From assembly GCA_965368405.1 (NCBI GenBank), contig CBDUMS010000037.1, forward strand, positions 1-29,809: a DNA stretch of 29,809 bases, read 5' to 3'. This document shows, in pieces, positions 15,824 to 24,055 of this stretch. The position numbers and the translations under genes were made by a program. The stretch comes from S012-113 sp965368405 (lineage in GTDB: Bacteria > Bacteroidota > Bacteroidia > Cytophagales > Cyclobacteriaceae). The first letter of the stretch is position 1. Each line of letters starts with the position of its first letter. The notes below the pieces were generated by a model. The model saw only the letters and a list, made by a program, of their open reading frames with translations, did no database searches and had not been told where the DNA came from.

Positions 15824-16260
15824 TGATAGTCTCTAAACCAAAATCTCAGGCACTATTTGCCCTGGGCTTCTTTATTATTATCTGTTTTGGCCTTGGCGGT
15901 TATAATTTAGCTCTCATTATTCAGGGGAGCACATGGTTTTTTAATTACCTTATGGCTATTGTCTTCCTCCTCATGGCCTTTGTGCTACTTATAAGGCAAT
16001 TGTTTAATTTTAAGATTATTTCGATTGGCAACGATAAAATTCAAGTCTGGTACCCATTACGATTTAGGACGGTACGGGGTAATCTAAAGGATATGGAGTA
16101 TTGGGAAGAAACAACAATTAAAACTAAAACAGGCCTGTTTAAACAACTTGATATTACCTTCCCACAACGGACCATTAAAATGAGCATTCAGGAAAACACA
16201 AAGTACGTTGAGGCGGTGAATTATTTAAGTAAGAAACAGTCTAAAAAGCGCAAGAAATAG
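15823..16260 (+). CDS. Small two-helix membrane protein with cytosolic PH-like domain
   Basis: 145 residues. Two hydrophobic helices lie near 10-32 (LFALGFFIIICFGLGGYNLA) and 38-62 (FFNYLMAIVFLLMAFVLLIR). The remaining soluble part (ISIGNDKIQVWYP, RGNLKDMEYWEE, LFKQLDITFPQRTIKMSIQ) reads like the beta strands of a bacterial PH-like or YcxB-type domain, and the end is strongly basic (KKQSKKRKK). Function is not recognised. It begins on the last base of the AcpH-like stop codon, so the two are translationally coupled. Confidence 0.75.
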   Translation: MIVSKPKSQALFALGFFIIICFGLGGYNLALIIQGSTWFFNYLMAIVFLLMAFVLLIRQLFNFKIISIGNDKIQVWYPLRFRTVRGNLKDMEYWEETTIKTKTGLFKQLDITFPQRTIKMSIQENTKYVEAVNYLSKKQSKKRKK

Positions 16261-16284
16261 CTGCTGGATAGTGTAAATAGAAGC

Positions 16285-16656
16285 ATGAAAGAATTATTAG
16301 TAATCGGGCTAGGCGGGTTTTTAGGAAGTACGAGCAGGTATTATCTGCAAAACCTGGTTGCCGCCAAAATTCCTTTGATGTTTCCTTTGGGCACATTACT
16401 GATAAATCTCATTGGGAGCTTCCTGATAGGCTTATTCTTCGGATACATCGAAAAAAACCACTGGTTTAGTCCGGAAGTTCGGTTATTCTTAACCATTGGT
16501 TTCTGTGGCAGTTTCACCACGTTTTCTACCTTCGCATTCGAAAACCTGGAGATGTTACGCGCCGGGAGCTACTTTAATTTTGCACTGTACACTGGGTTGA
16601 GTGTAGGCCTGGCCATTCTACTGGTTTGGGGTGGCTACCTTCTGGCGAACCGTTAA
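16285..16656 (+). CDS. crcB: Fluoride ion channel CrcB/Fluc
   Basis: 123 residues with four membrane helices, the normal size of a single Fluc subunit. Conserved features are GGFLGSTSRYYLQ in helix 1, GTLLINLIGSFLIGLFFG in helix 2 (the pore-lining Asn), and GFCGSFTTFSTFAFE in helix 3 with the Phe box and Thr/Ser track plus the site of the central sodium ion. Fluc channels are dual-topology dimers that let fluoride leave the cytoplasm. Only one copy is present here, consistent with a homodimer. It is the last plus-strand gene of the cluster and converges with the aminotransferase gene with just 4 bp between the stop codons. No fluoride riboswitch is visible in the short gap upstream. Confidence 0.95.
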   Translation: MKELLVIGLGGFLGSTSRYYLQNLVAAKIPLMFPLGTLLINLIGSFLIGLFFGYIEKNHWFSPEVRLFLTIGFCGSFTTFSTFAFENLEMLRAGSYFNFALYTGLSVGLAILLVWGGYLLANR

Positions 16657-16660
16657 TCTC

Positions 16661-18145
16661 TTAAGCAAGACTTGTTTCAAACAAATTACAAATGCTGGTG
16701 TTAAGGTCTTGGGCAACCGACCCGTCCTTAAAGGCATACTCATTTGTTTTGGCACTGTATTCATAATCTTGTGCCCAGTCTTCAAAGTTCTCCGCAAGCT
16801 CTTTAACCGCTTTAATCAGGAAGTCAATCTCTTCATCAGACATAGTAGGATGAATCGACATACGTATCCATCCTGGCTTTGCAGACAAGTCTCCAGCACT
16901 TATTGATTGTGTAATTTCATCAGAGGTTTGTTGATCGACATGTAATAAATAATGTCCATACGTTCCCGCGCACGAACAACCACCACGAACCTGAATACCA
17001 AATCGGTCATTTAAGAGGCGCACCCCCAGGTTATAATGTAAACCATCGATATAAAATGAAATAACCCCTAATCGATGCGGATGATTATTGGCAAGAAGAT
17101 TAACACGAGGAAAATCGTTTAAGTTATCCCAAATTTTCTTCACTTGCTCTTCCTCTCGCGCCAGAATCTTTTCAGGATCCATCTCTTCTTTTAACTTTAT
17201 GCAAAGTGCGGTTTTAATCGTTTGCAGGAAAGCGGGTGTGCCACCATCCTCACGCATCTCAATATCATCCAGGTATTTATGTTTCCCCCATGGGTTTGTC
17301 CAGTCTACGGTTCCACCACCAGGGTTGTCGGGGATAGTGTTTTTATAAAGCGTTTTGCAAAAGATTAGCACGCCGGAAGTACCAGGCCCACCTAGGAATT
17401 TATGTGGCGAGAAAAAGATAGCGTCGAGTTTATGTGCCGGATTATCAGGGTGCATGTCGATATTGACATATGGTGCCGAGCAGGCAAAATCAACAAAGAT
17501 ATGACCACCGGCCGCATGAATCATCTCCGCCATTTTATAATAAGGTGTTACAATACCGGTTACATTAGAGCATGCTGTTACAGCCGCATACTTTACTTTA
17601 CGATAGCTATACTGATCGAGTAACTCAGCAAAATGATTTAGATCAACTTGACCGTTTTCATCAGGATTGATAATCTCAACATCTGCAATCGTTTCGAGCC
17701 AGGTTGTTTGGTTCGAGTGATGCTCCATATGGGTAATAAAGACCAAGGGGCGCTCTTCGATGGGGAGGTCGATTAACTTCCTGTGCTTCTCATATACCTT
17801 TAGGCCAAGAATTCGTTGGAATTTGTTAACAACACCAGTCATACCCGATCCTGTAGAAATTATTAAGTCATGCTCTCCGGCATGTACATGCATCTTAATA
17901 ATATGAAGTGCGTTATGGTAAGCCAGGGTCATGGAAGATCCTGTAATGTTGGTTTCAGTATGGGTATTTCCTACCAGAGGATAAAAATCATTTCGCATCT
18001 TGTCCTCAATAGGACCATAGATGCGACCACTGGCTGTCCAATCTGCATAAACAATTTTTTTAGAACCATAAGGTCCGTCAAACTCCTTATCGATGCCAAT
18101 AATCTGCTCTCGGAATTTTGTAAAATACGACTCCAACTCACCCAT
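16661..18145 (-). CDS. PLP-dependent class V aminotransferase (cysteine desulfurase-like)
   Basis: 494 residues, longer than SufS (about 400). Recognised elements are the N-terminal YADWTASGR, STGSGMTGVVNKFQR for phosphate binding, THMEHHSNQTTW (HH near 142), FVDFACSAPY with the PLP-binding Asp (D219), FFSPHKFLGGPGTSGVL with the PLP lysine (K249), and VRGGCSCAGTYG containing C390 and C392 at the place of the SufS catalytic Cys loop. The fold and Cys support desulfurase or selenocysteine-lyase-like chemistry, but no Suf, Isc or Nif gene is nearby, so the substrate is uncertain. It is in the cytoplasm by sequence. The upstream region has a promoter-like element and two palindromes. Confidence 0.88.
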   Translation of the reverse strand: MGELESYFTKFREQIIGIDKEFDGPYGSKKIVYADWTASGRIYGPIEDKMRNDFYPLVGNTHTETNITGSSMTLAYHNALHIIKMHVHAGEHDLIISTGSGMTGVVNKFQRILGLKVYEKHRKLIDLPIEERPLVFITHMEHHSNQTTWLETIADVEIINPDENGQVDLNHFAELLDQYSYRKVKYAAVTACSNVTGIVTPYYKMAEMIHAAGGHIFVDFACSAPYVNIDMHPDNPAHKLDAIFFSPHKFLGGPGTSGVLIFCKTLYKNTIPDNPGGGTVDWTNPWGKHKYLDDIEMREDGGTPAFLQTIKTALCIKLKEEMDPEKILAREEEQVKKIWDNLNDFPRVNLLANNHPHRLGVISFYIDGLHYNLGVRLLNDRFGIQVRGGCSCAGTYGHYLLHVDQQTSDEITQSISAGDLSAKPGWIRMSIHPTMSDEEIDFLIKAVKELAENFEDWAQDYEYSAKTNEYAFKDGSVAQDLNTSICNLFETSLA

Positions 18146-18168
18146 AGCTACTTGATCTGATTACACTG

Positions 18169-18176
18169 CAAAAATA
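18169..18176 (-). promoter_or_regulatory. Putative -7 promoter element for the class V aminotransferase (TATTTTTG)
   Basis: Minus strand 18176-18169 reads TATTTTTG, an exact TAnnTTTG match 23 bp before the ATG at 18145. No TTG -33 element at 17-21 bp, which fits activator control from the inverted repeat further upstream. Confidence 0.45.
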
Positions 18177-18200
18177 TAGTTTATTGCGCTTATCTTATCC

Positions 18201-18235
18201 ATTGTAAATCACAATAACAGGATATTTGGCCAAAT
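18201..18235. promoter_or_regulatory. Two palindromic sites upstream of the class V aminotransferase
   Basis: ATTGT-N5-ACAAT spans 18201-18215 and the perfect 12-bp palindrome ATTTGGCCAAAT spans 18224-18235. The first is centred about 44 bp before the transcription start predicted from the -7 element, a usual activator position. The second touches the stop codon of the DJ-1/PfpI gene. No regulator can be named. Confidence 0.35.
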
Positions 18236-18236
18236 T

Positions 18237-18965
18237 TTACTCGCGTTCCACAACAATATGGGGGACCTTGTCTACATCCCAATCGATAACGAGTCCCGTA
18301 GCAATATCTTGTGCTATTTCCTTGCCATAGAGGACTTCTGTTAAATACAAGGCTGCTTCAAACGATCGAGCACCTCCTGCAGATGTTATATATCTGCCGT
18401 CATGAACAAAAAATACATCCTCGTGTATTATTAAGTTGGGGAAACGTGATCTGTATTTTTCTAGATCACCCGGAAAAGTAGTTGATTCTACTCCATCTAA
18501 TAATCCTGCCGTAGCCAGAACGAAAGCGCCATCGCAGTGTGACGTGATAAAAAGGGCATCCTTCGCAGTTTGGCGAACAAAATCAACCATAACACTATCC
18601 TCCAAATCAGTATCTAAATGATGCTCAGCACTGGGTACTACAAGAATATCGATCTGAGGAAGATTTTCTGCTAAATAGCTAAAATCGGGAAGTATACGTA
18701 CACCTTCGAATGTCGTAACCGGAGCTAACGATTTGGCCACAGTAAATACATTCATGGCTTTAATGTTTTCTCTAAAAATGGTGTGCTGAAAAATATCGAA
18801 CGGAGCGGTAAACTCTGTATTAAAAGTGCCATCCATTATAAGAAAAGCGACATTGTATCGATTCGCTTCAAGAATAGGTTGATGAACTTGGGTTTGACTT
18901 ACATTGTTATCGTTGGTTTGACATCCTAATGCAAAAAGTATAATGACCGAGGCTATGTGTTTCAT
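18237..18965 (-). CDS. DJ-1/PfpI-family protein with lipoprotein-like signal
   Basis: 242 residues. The N-terminus MKHIASVIILFALGC resembles a lipoprotein signal with the acceptor Cys at residue 15, followed by a polar linker, so the protein is probably periplasmic and lipid-anchored; the lipobox is not ideal (Ala at -3). The DJ-1/PfpI domain (about 37-235) includes VAFLIMDGTFNTEFTAPFDIF, the nucleophile elbow FITSHCDGAFVLA (C144), and RYITSAGGARSFEAALYLTE, close to the isocyanide hydratase/AraC-fused GATase1-like branch. The domain alone does not fix the reaction; isocyanide hydratase, glyoxalase III-like and sensor roles occur in the family. An exported form is less common than the cytosolic one. 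It lies 91 bp upstream of the aminotransferase on the same strand. Confidence 0.85.
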   Translation of the reverse strand: MKHIASVIILFALGCQTNDNNVSQTQVHQPILEANRYNVAFLIMDGTFNTEFTAPFDIFQHTIFRENIKAMNVFTVAKSLAPVTTFEGVRILPDFSYLAENLPQIDILVVPSAEHHLDTDLEDSVMVDFVRQTAKDALFITSHCDGAFVLATAGLLDGVESTTFPGDLEKYRSRFPNLIIHEDVFFVHDGRYITSAGGARSFEAALYLTEVLYGKEIAQDIATGLVIDWDVDKVPHIVVERE

Positions 18966-19098
18966 ATCGTTAGAGTAAGTTGCTAAGAAAAGGAAAAAAT
19001 ATTAACTTAAGAGATTGAATTCGAATGAATTGCAATAATCTAAAATAAAACTCAACCTCATCTGTATACAAAACGTTATACCCAGATATAGTAACTAA

Positions 19099-19554
19099 AT
19101 GGACTGTAAAAAAACGAAATCTAAAATCATTGCAACTTGTAAGAGTTTACTAGAGGATAAACTGGAAACAATGGAAAACGAGTTGAGATTGCTGGCACTG
19201 GATGTTGCCGCCGACACAAAAAGCTCTGCCGGGGATAAGTTCGAAACCAGCAGAGAGATGACCAACGCAGAAAGAGAGAAGATTTCAGGTCAAGTGGTAC
19301 TCGCTAAGAAACAATTAGGGATTCTTTCCAGCATAGAAAATAATAATACCGATCAGGTGGGTTCAGGCAATTTAATAGAAACTAATAAGGCATTAATCTT
19401 TATTTCTATAAGTCTCGGGGTTGTGGAGTTAGATAAGTTAAAAGTGATGGTTATTTCACCGCTATCACCATTAGCTCAAGCCTTAATCGATGCGAAAAAG
19501 GGAGATAAAGTCAACTTTAATAGCGTTAATTATCAGATCAAAACCATTTGCTAA
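19099..19554 (+). CDS. Small GreA/GreB-like protein
   Basis: 151 residues. An N-terminal helical part (about 1-80) contains LLEDKLETMENELRLLALD, then the SSAGDKFETSREM segment typical of a widespread Bacteroidota family whose members have a GreA/GreB C-terminal-like fold. The C-terminal half (about 88-151) matches that fold: GSGNLIETNKALIFISISLG, then VISPLSPLAQALIDAKKGDKVNFNSVNYQI. GreA-type domains bind RNA polymerase near the secondary channel. The N-terminal coiled coil here is too short to be a normal GreA cleavage arm and lacks an obvious acidic tip, so it may be a polymerase-binding regulator rather than a cleavage factor; this is inference. It is a single gene convergent with the glycogen synthase, 8 bp between stops. 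Confidence 0.7.
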   Translation: MDCKKTKSKIIATCKSLLEDKLETMENELRLLALDVAADTKSSAGDKFETSREMTNAEREKISGQVVLAKKQLGILSSIENNNTDQVGSGNLIETNKALIFISISLGVVELDKLKVMVISPLSPLAQALIDAKKGDKVNFNSVNYQIKTIC

Positions 19555-19562
19555 TAGAAGGT

Positions 19563-21395
19563 TTAAGTGGCAATCGTAACATCCTCCATTGCCATTTCAT
19601 ACGCCTTTTGGTATTCAGAATACAGGTTTTTCCAGTCGAAATGTTCAGATAAATCCTCGCTGAGGTTTCTCATATGAATTCTATCCTTTCGACTCGTTTC
19701 AACAAAGCGGAATAGCATATCTGCCAGATCGTTAGCGGCAGTATCAAAATCTTTATTAGTTCTTTTCAAAAGATAAAGACCATGAGCTTCATCGCCAATT
19801 GAAATATTTTGAGCGTAATCGCCAAATCCCGCTAAATCTGAAGTCACGGCGGCGACGCCACTAGCCAGGCACTCAACTGGGGTATAACCCCAGGGCTCAT
19901 AATAGCTAGGAAATATTCCCATATGGCAACCGCGTACAAAATCACCATACTCCATACGGAAGAGCGGGTTGCTCGTTGATATAAAGTCGGGGTGATAAAC
20001 AAATTTTACCTTGTCGTGCGCATTATTTACAAGGTTAGCACGACGTAAAAACTGTAGGACGTCGTCTTTGCTATCATCAACAAGGTTGTGTGTAACAATA
20101 TTGGGAAGGTTATCTGATTTCCATGATTGAATAGTTCTTCGGTAGCGCAAACGCCAATAATCATCAACCATATCATTCAATGAAGGCAATCTATGATCTT
20201 CCTGATTGCTGGCCGCATGATAAAAGAGTCTCTCTTTGACCTGCTCAAGTATACGATCACAATTTCGATCTATTTCTTCTAGTAGCGCTCTGGAGTTAAG
20301 TACCTGTGGGTTAATTGAATAAGAGGGCTGCTTAGTTACAATAAACATAACCACATTCATTTCGGAGTTTGCTTGCTGCATTTTCCAGTTAAGTCGCGAT
20401 AATGCTTCTAAGGCTAAATCATAACCTTTATTGCGGTATTCAAAGCGGCCTGAGGTAAAGAAGAACAAAGTATTATCAAGGTCGAAGGAGTATGACTGAA
20501 AGAAATGCCCCATCACAAAGTTTTGAATTTGGGCCTTAAACTTTTGATGTACATTTTGCACTTCATGTAACACACTAAAGCGCTCGATATTCAATCCATT
20601 AGGAAGAGTGTGGTCAGGAGATCTCCCAACAAGATGGGTACATTCTCTACCCGTAACTTCGCTTACCGTGGTAAAAATATGAGCACCATGTGCGCAAGCT
20701 CGCTCTAGCCGTGCAACCGCATCTATATCAAAATTGCGCGCTTCTGCTTCCCAGTCTAAGAAGGGGAGGTGATCATAAAAATGTGGATCATTCATCGCTA
20801 AATACCTGCCAAGAATAGTCGCATGTGTAGTAAAAACAGTCTTTATAGGTATTTGCTCTTTTCTAAGATCGGGAATTGACGTTCCGGCCATCCATTCATG
20901 AAAGTGCGCGAGCAATCGATAGTCTTCCTCTAAACATTTTTTAGCAAGTTCGGATAAAAATATCTTCACCATATGACCAAATGCTATAACCTGATCTACC
21001 AGAGGGTCATGCTTTGCAAAGTCGATGTGGTGATTCTGATTGTAGAAATACTTTATATTCGACAAATCATGCATCGCCGATTCGGGGTTGAAAAGAACTG
21101 TTTTTGGTCTACCAGAAACTAGCCAGCTGCCATAATGAACATCGAAGCCCATGGCTCTCATTTCTTCTACCACTGTGCCAACAAGAGAGTCTTCTGTTTC
21201 TATTGCTTCAAAATCAGAGGCAACATTTTCGTGCACATAAGGCCCTAACAGGAGGTAATCATCGCCCCACTTATCCATCATTACAGGGACTTTAGAGCGA
21301 ATAACCGTATAGATACCACCTACTTGATTGCATACTTCCCACGCAACTTCGGTTAATAATAGTTTTTGTTTCTTTTTGGCCTTTTTCTTGGTCAT
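19563..21395 (-). CDS. Glycogen synthase, eukaryotic-type (GT3)
   Basis: 610 residues. It matches the GT3 family of fungi and animals rather than bacterial GlgA (GT5). The N-terminal donor loop is LLTEVAWEVCNQVGGIYTVIRSK (12-34). Other GT3-typical strings are HFHEWMAGTSIPDLRK (165-179), TVFTTHATILGRYLA, TTVSEVTGRECTHLVGR, LPNGLNIERF, SGRFEYRNKGYDLALEAL and MGIFPSYYEPWGYTPVECLASG, with the E-x7-E pair E500/E508. GT3 enzymes transfer glucose, normally from UDP-glucose, to the non-reducing end of an alpha-1,4-glucan. The end (FDWKNLYSEYQKAY) lacks the long phosphorylated tail of eukaryotic enzymes, so allosteric control by that route is unlikely. It is divergent from the GH31 gene across a 230-bp spacer and in one locus with GT4, a GH57-like protein and branching enzyme. 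Confidence 0.93.
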   Translation of the reverse strand: MTKKKAKKKQKLLLTEVAWEVCNQVGGIYTVIRSKVPVMMDKWGDDYLLLGPYVHENVASDFEAIETEDSLVGTVVEEMRAMGFDVHYGSWLVSGRPKTVLFNPESAMHDLSNIKYFYNQNHHIDFAKHDPLVDQVIAFGHMVKIFLSELAKKCLEEDYRLLAHFHEWMAGTSIPDLRKEQIPIKTVFTTHATILGRYLAMNDPHFYDHLPFLDWEAEARNFDIDAVARLERACAHGAHIFTTVSEVTGRECTHLVGRSPDHTLPNGLNIERFSVLHEVQNVHQKFKAQIQNFVMGHFFQSYSFDLDNTLFFFTSGRFEYRNKGYDLALEALSRLNWKMQQANSEMNVVMFIVTKQPSYSINPQVLNSRALLEEIDRNCDRILEQVKERLFYHAASNQEDHRLPSLNDMVDDYWRLRYRRTIQSWKSDNLPNIVTHNLVDDSKDDVLQFLRRANLVNNAHDKVKFVYHPDFISTSNPLFRMEYGDFVRGCHMGIFPSYYEPWGYTPVECLASGVAAVTSDLAGFGDYAQNISIGDEAHGLYLLKRTNKDFDTAANDLADMLFRFVETSRKDRIHMRNLSEDLSEHFDWKNLYSEYQKAYEMAMEDVTIAT

Positions 21396-21585
21396 TGTCC
21401 CTGCTTAATTCCTCTAATTCTCAAATAAATTTATCTTCTTAATAATAATCATATTTCAATCAATATTTGTTATGTTCTACACAGTTTTTAGGCTTTAAAA
21501 CACCGAGACCACCAATTATTTTATAATATAATTGACATACAGACATGGTACTGAAATTGGATTCTGCTATTATTGCCGCTTGGTA

Positions 21586-21609
21586 AAAAGTTAAAATACC
21601 AAAAGTTAA
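21586..21609 (+). repeat. Direct repeat AAAAGTTAA before the GH31 gene
   Basis: Two perfect 9-bp copies (21586-21594 and 21601-21609), 15 bp start to start, lie just upstream of the ATG at 21626 in the divergent spacer shared with the glycogen synthase gene. They could be a regulator site, but in AT-rich DNA chance is a real alternative. The rest of the spacer shows only a near-match promoter element (TATAATTG). Confidence 0.25.
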
Positions 21610-21625
21610 GAAAAATATTAGTTTA

Positions 21626-24034
21626 ATGGAGAAAGAGGCAGATTTCAGTGGGAATTATATCGAAAAATTTGATCTTGGGCACAGCGAGAAAGATCTATAT
21701 CCCGGAGTCTGTTACGATTGGGAGAAGATTGAAAATCGGTACTATTTCCATGCTGAAAATAGCTCGTTGGAAGTTACTGTTCTAACACACGACATAATAA
21801 AATTCCGATATGCGAATCAGGGCTATTTTGAAGATGATTTCTCGTATGCCGTAACCGACTTTGAACCCGAAGAACTGACTACAGACTTTAAAGTAAGAAG
21901 TACCTACTTTGCTATTCGAACAAAAAATTTAAAATTATACATCTATAAGAACAACCTGACTACTAAAATTCATGATAGTAGCGACCATGTGTTGCTCGAT
22001 GATGAAAAAGGGTATCATTGGCAGGAGGAGAAACAGCATGGTGGTAATGTAGTAATATCTACAAAAAAGTCTCATCCAGATGAAGCCTATTTCGGTCTTG
22101 GTGATAAGACGGGGGCATTAAACTTACGAGGGACCAGACGACAGCTCTGGGGTACCGATTGTTACGGTTATGGGAATGATACAGACCCCGTTTATAAGAA
22201 TATTCCATTTTACCTCGGCTTAAGTAGAAACAAGGGCTATGGTGTTTTTATGGATAACACCTTCCGATCGTTCTTTGATTTTGCCCAAGAAAGAAAGACA
22301 GTAACCAGTTTTTGGGCACAAGGAGGTGAGATGCGATATTATTTCATTAACGGTCCAAAGCTTATTGACGTTGCCATAAGATATGCCGAATTAACAGGCA
22401 GGCCACAATTGCCACCAAAGTGGACTTTAGGCTATCATCAAAGCAAATGGAGTTATTACCCGGAAGAAACAGTTCGCAACCTTGCGAATGAGTTCAGAGA
22501 GCGAAAAATACCATGCGATGTCATTCATTTGGATATTGACTATATGGATGGGTATCGCTGCTTTACCTGGGATAAGGATCGTTTCCCAAATCCTAAAAAG
22601 ATGATTGGTGACCTAAAGGATCAAGGATTTAAATCTATAGTTATAATTGATCCTGGGATAAAGATCGATAAAAAGTATAGTGTGTATAAGGAGGGTGTCG
22701 CTGGTAAATATTTTTGTACCCGTGGTGATGGCCCTTTGTATAAGGGAAATGTGTGGCCCGGAGAATGCCACTTTCCTGATTTTACCAATCCAGATGCTCG
22801 CACTTGGTGGGCAAGCCTATTTAAAGGACTTAGCAACGATGGCGTTCTTGGTGTTTGGAACGACATGAACGAACCCGCTGAATTTGAGAACGGGACATTC
22901 CCATATGATGTCCGTCATGATTTTGATGGTCATCCTTGTACGCATCGAAAAGCACATAATGTTTACGGATCGTTAATGGCTCAATCAACGTATGAAGGGC
23001 TGGAGCAATCGAATCAGAATAATCGACCGTTCACTATTACTCGTTCCGCATACGCTGGGGTACAAAAACACGCATCTGTATGGACCGGTGATAATGTTGC
23101 CTCGTGGGAGCATTTAAAAATTGCAAATATTCAGTGTCAGCGCTTAGCCACATCCGGAGTTTCGTTTTGTGGTTCTGATGTAGGAGGATTCATAGGAAGT
23201 CCCGATGGTGAACTATACACGCGCTGGATGCAAATGGCAGTTTTTCATCCTTTTTATCGCACGCACTCCTCTGGTGATCATGGCGATAAAGAGCCGTGGG
23301 TGTTTGATGAGAAGTATTTAAACATTGTTCGTCGATTTATCGAACTTCGGTATGAGCTAATGCCGTATATCTATAGTTGTTTCTATCAATATGCTACAGA
23401 GGGCATCCCAATGATTCGATCCCTCGCACTACTTTTCCAGGATGATGAAAAGGCTCTTGGAGTAGAAGAAGAATTTATGTTTGGCGATAATGTTTTAATC
23501 AAACCGATTGCCGAAGAAGGAGCTAAAACAACGAAGGTTTATCTTCCTGAAGGAATCTGGTACGACTTCTGGTCTCATAAAAAGTATAAAGGCAAACAGA
23601 GCATCGAAGTCGCTACACCTCTAGACCAGTTACCGATTTTCGTCCGCGGTGGCGCAATACTACCGTTTCAGCCCAAAATGCAATACACAGATGAGTTTGT
23701 ATTTGATACCCTCACTCTGGATGTTTACAAAGGCTCAGGAGAAGATCATTCATTTATTTACGAAGATGCTGGCGATGGGTTCGAGCATAGAGATGTTGGC
23801 TATGCGAAGAAAGAATTTAGCACATTGAACTCAGCCTCGACACATATAATTAAGCAAAATGTAGAGGGGGAATATGTGAGCACCTACAATAATTATCGCG
23901 TTAACTTTTATGGCTTCTCTAAACCTAAAATAATTATGATCGATGGCCGGAATGCTACAGATCAGATAAACGAAATCAATAACGGTTTTAGTTTGATATT
24001 GCCTAGAGATTTCAAAGAATTGGTGTTAACTTAA
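21626..24034 (+). CDS. GH31 family alpha-glucosidase
   Basis: 802 residues, the usual length for cytosolic GH31 enzymes; there is no signal peptide, so it acts inside the cell. An N-terminal beta sandwich (about 40-260, with EAYFGLGDKTGALNLRG and YGVFMDNTF) precedes the (beta/alpha)8 barrel. The barrel has HQSKWSYYPEETVRNLANEF and IHLDIDYMDGYRCFTWD, the nucleophile in VWNDMNEPAEF (D413), and the acid/base in WTGDNVASWEHL (D489). The C-terminal beta domains include PLDQLPIFVRGGAILP. GH31 alpha-glucosidases release glucose from non-reducing ends of alpha-glucans, with some members acting as transglucosylases. Placed between GT3 and GT4 genes, it probably trims or recycles storage glucan. The GT4 gene follows after 21 bp, so they are likely co-transcribed. 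Confidence 0.94.
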   Translation: MEKEADFSGNYIEKFDLGHSEKDLYPGVCYDWEKIENRYYFHAENSSLEVTVLTHDIIKFRYANQGYFEDDFSYAVTDFEPEELTTDFKVRSTYFAIRTKNLKLYIYKNNLTTKIHDSSDHVLLDDEKGYHWQEEKQHGGNVVISTKKSHPDEAYFGLGDKTGALNLRGTRRQLWGTDCYGYGNDTDPVYKNIPFYLGLSRNKGYGVFMDNTFRSFFDFAQERKTVTSFWAQGGEMRYYFINGPKLIDVAIRYAELTGRPQLPPKWTLGYHQSKWSYYPEETVRNLANEFRERKIPCDVIHLDIDYMDGYRCFTWDKDRFPNPKKMIGDLKDQGFKSIVIIDPGIKIDKKYSVYKEGVAGKYFCTRGDGPLYKGNVWPGECHFPDFTNPDARTWWASLFKGLSNDGVLGVWNDMNEPAEFENGTFPYDVRHDFDGHPCTHRKAHNVYGSLMAQSTYEGLEQSNQNNRPFTITRSAYAGVQKHASVWTGDNVASWEHLKIANIQCQRLATSGVSFCGSDVGGFIGSPDGELYTRWMQMAVFHPFYRTHSSGDHGDKEPWVFDEKYLNIVRRFIELRYELMPYIYSCFYQYATEGIPMIRSLALLFQDDEKALGVEEEFMFGDNVLIKPIAEEGAKTTKVYLPEGIWYDFWSHKKYKGKQSIEVATPLDQLPIFVRGGAILPFQPKMQYTDEFVFDTLTLDVYKGSGEDHSFIYEDAGDGFEHRDVGYAKKEFSTLNSASTHIIKQNVEGEYVSTYNNYRVNFYGFSKPKIIMIDGRNATDQINEINNGFSLILPRDFKELVLT

Positions 24035-24055
24035 GACTATTAAATTTAGTGATAA

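Noticed and set aside
16261..16284. Fluoride riboswitch before crcB
   Set aside because: Only 24 bp separate crcB from the preceding gene and nothing resembling the crcB motif pseudoknot is present.
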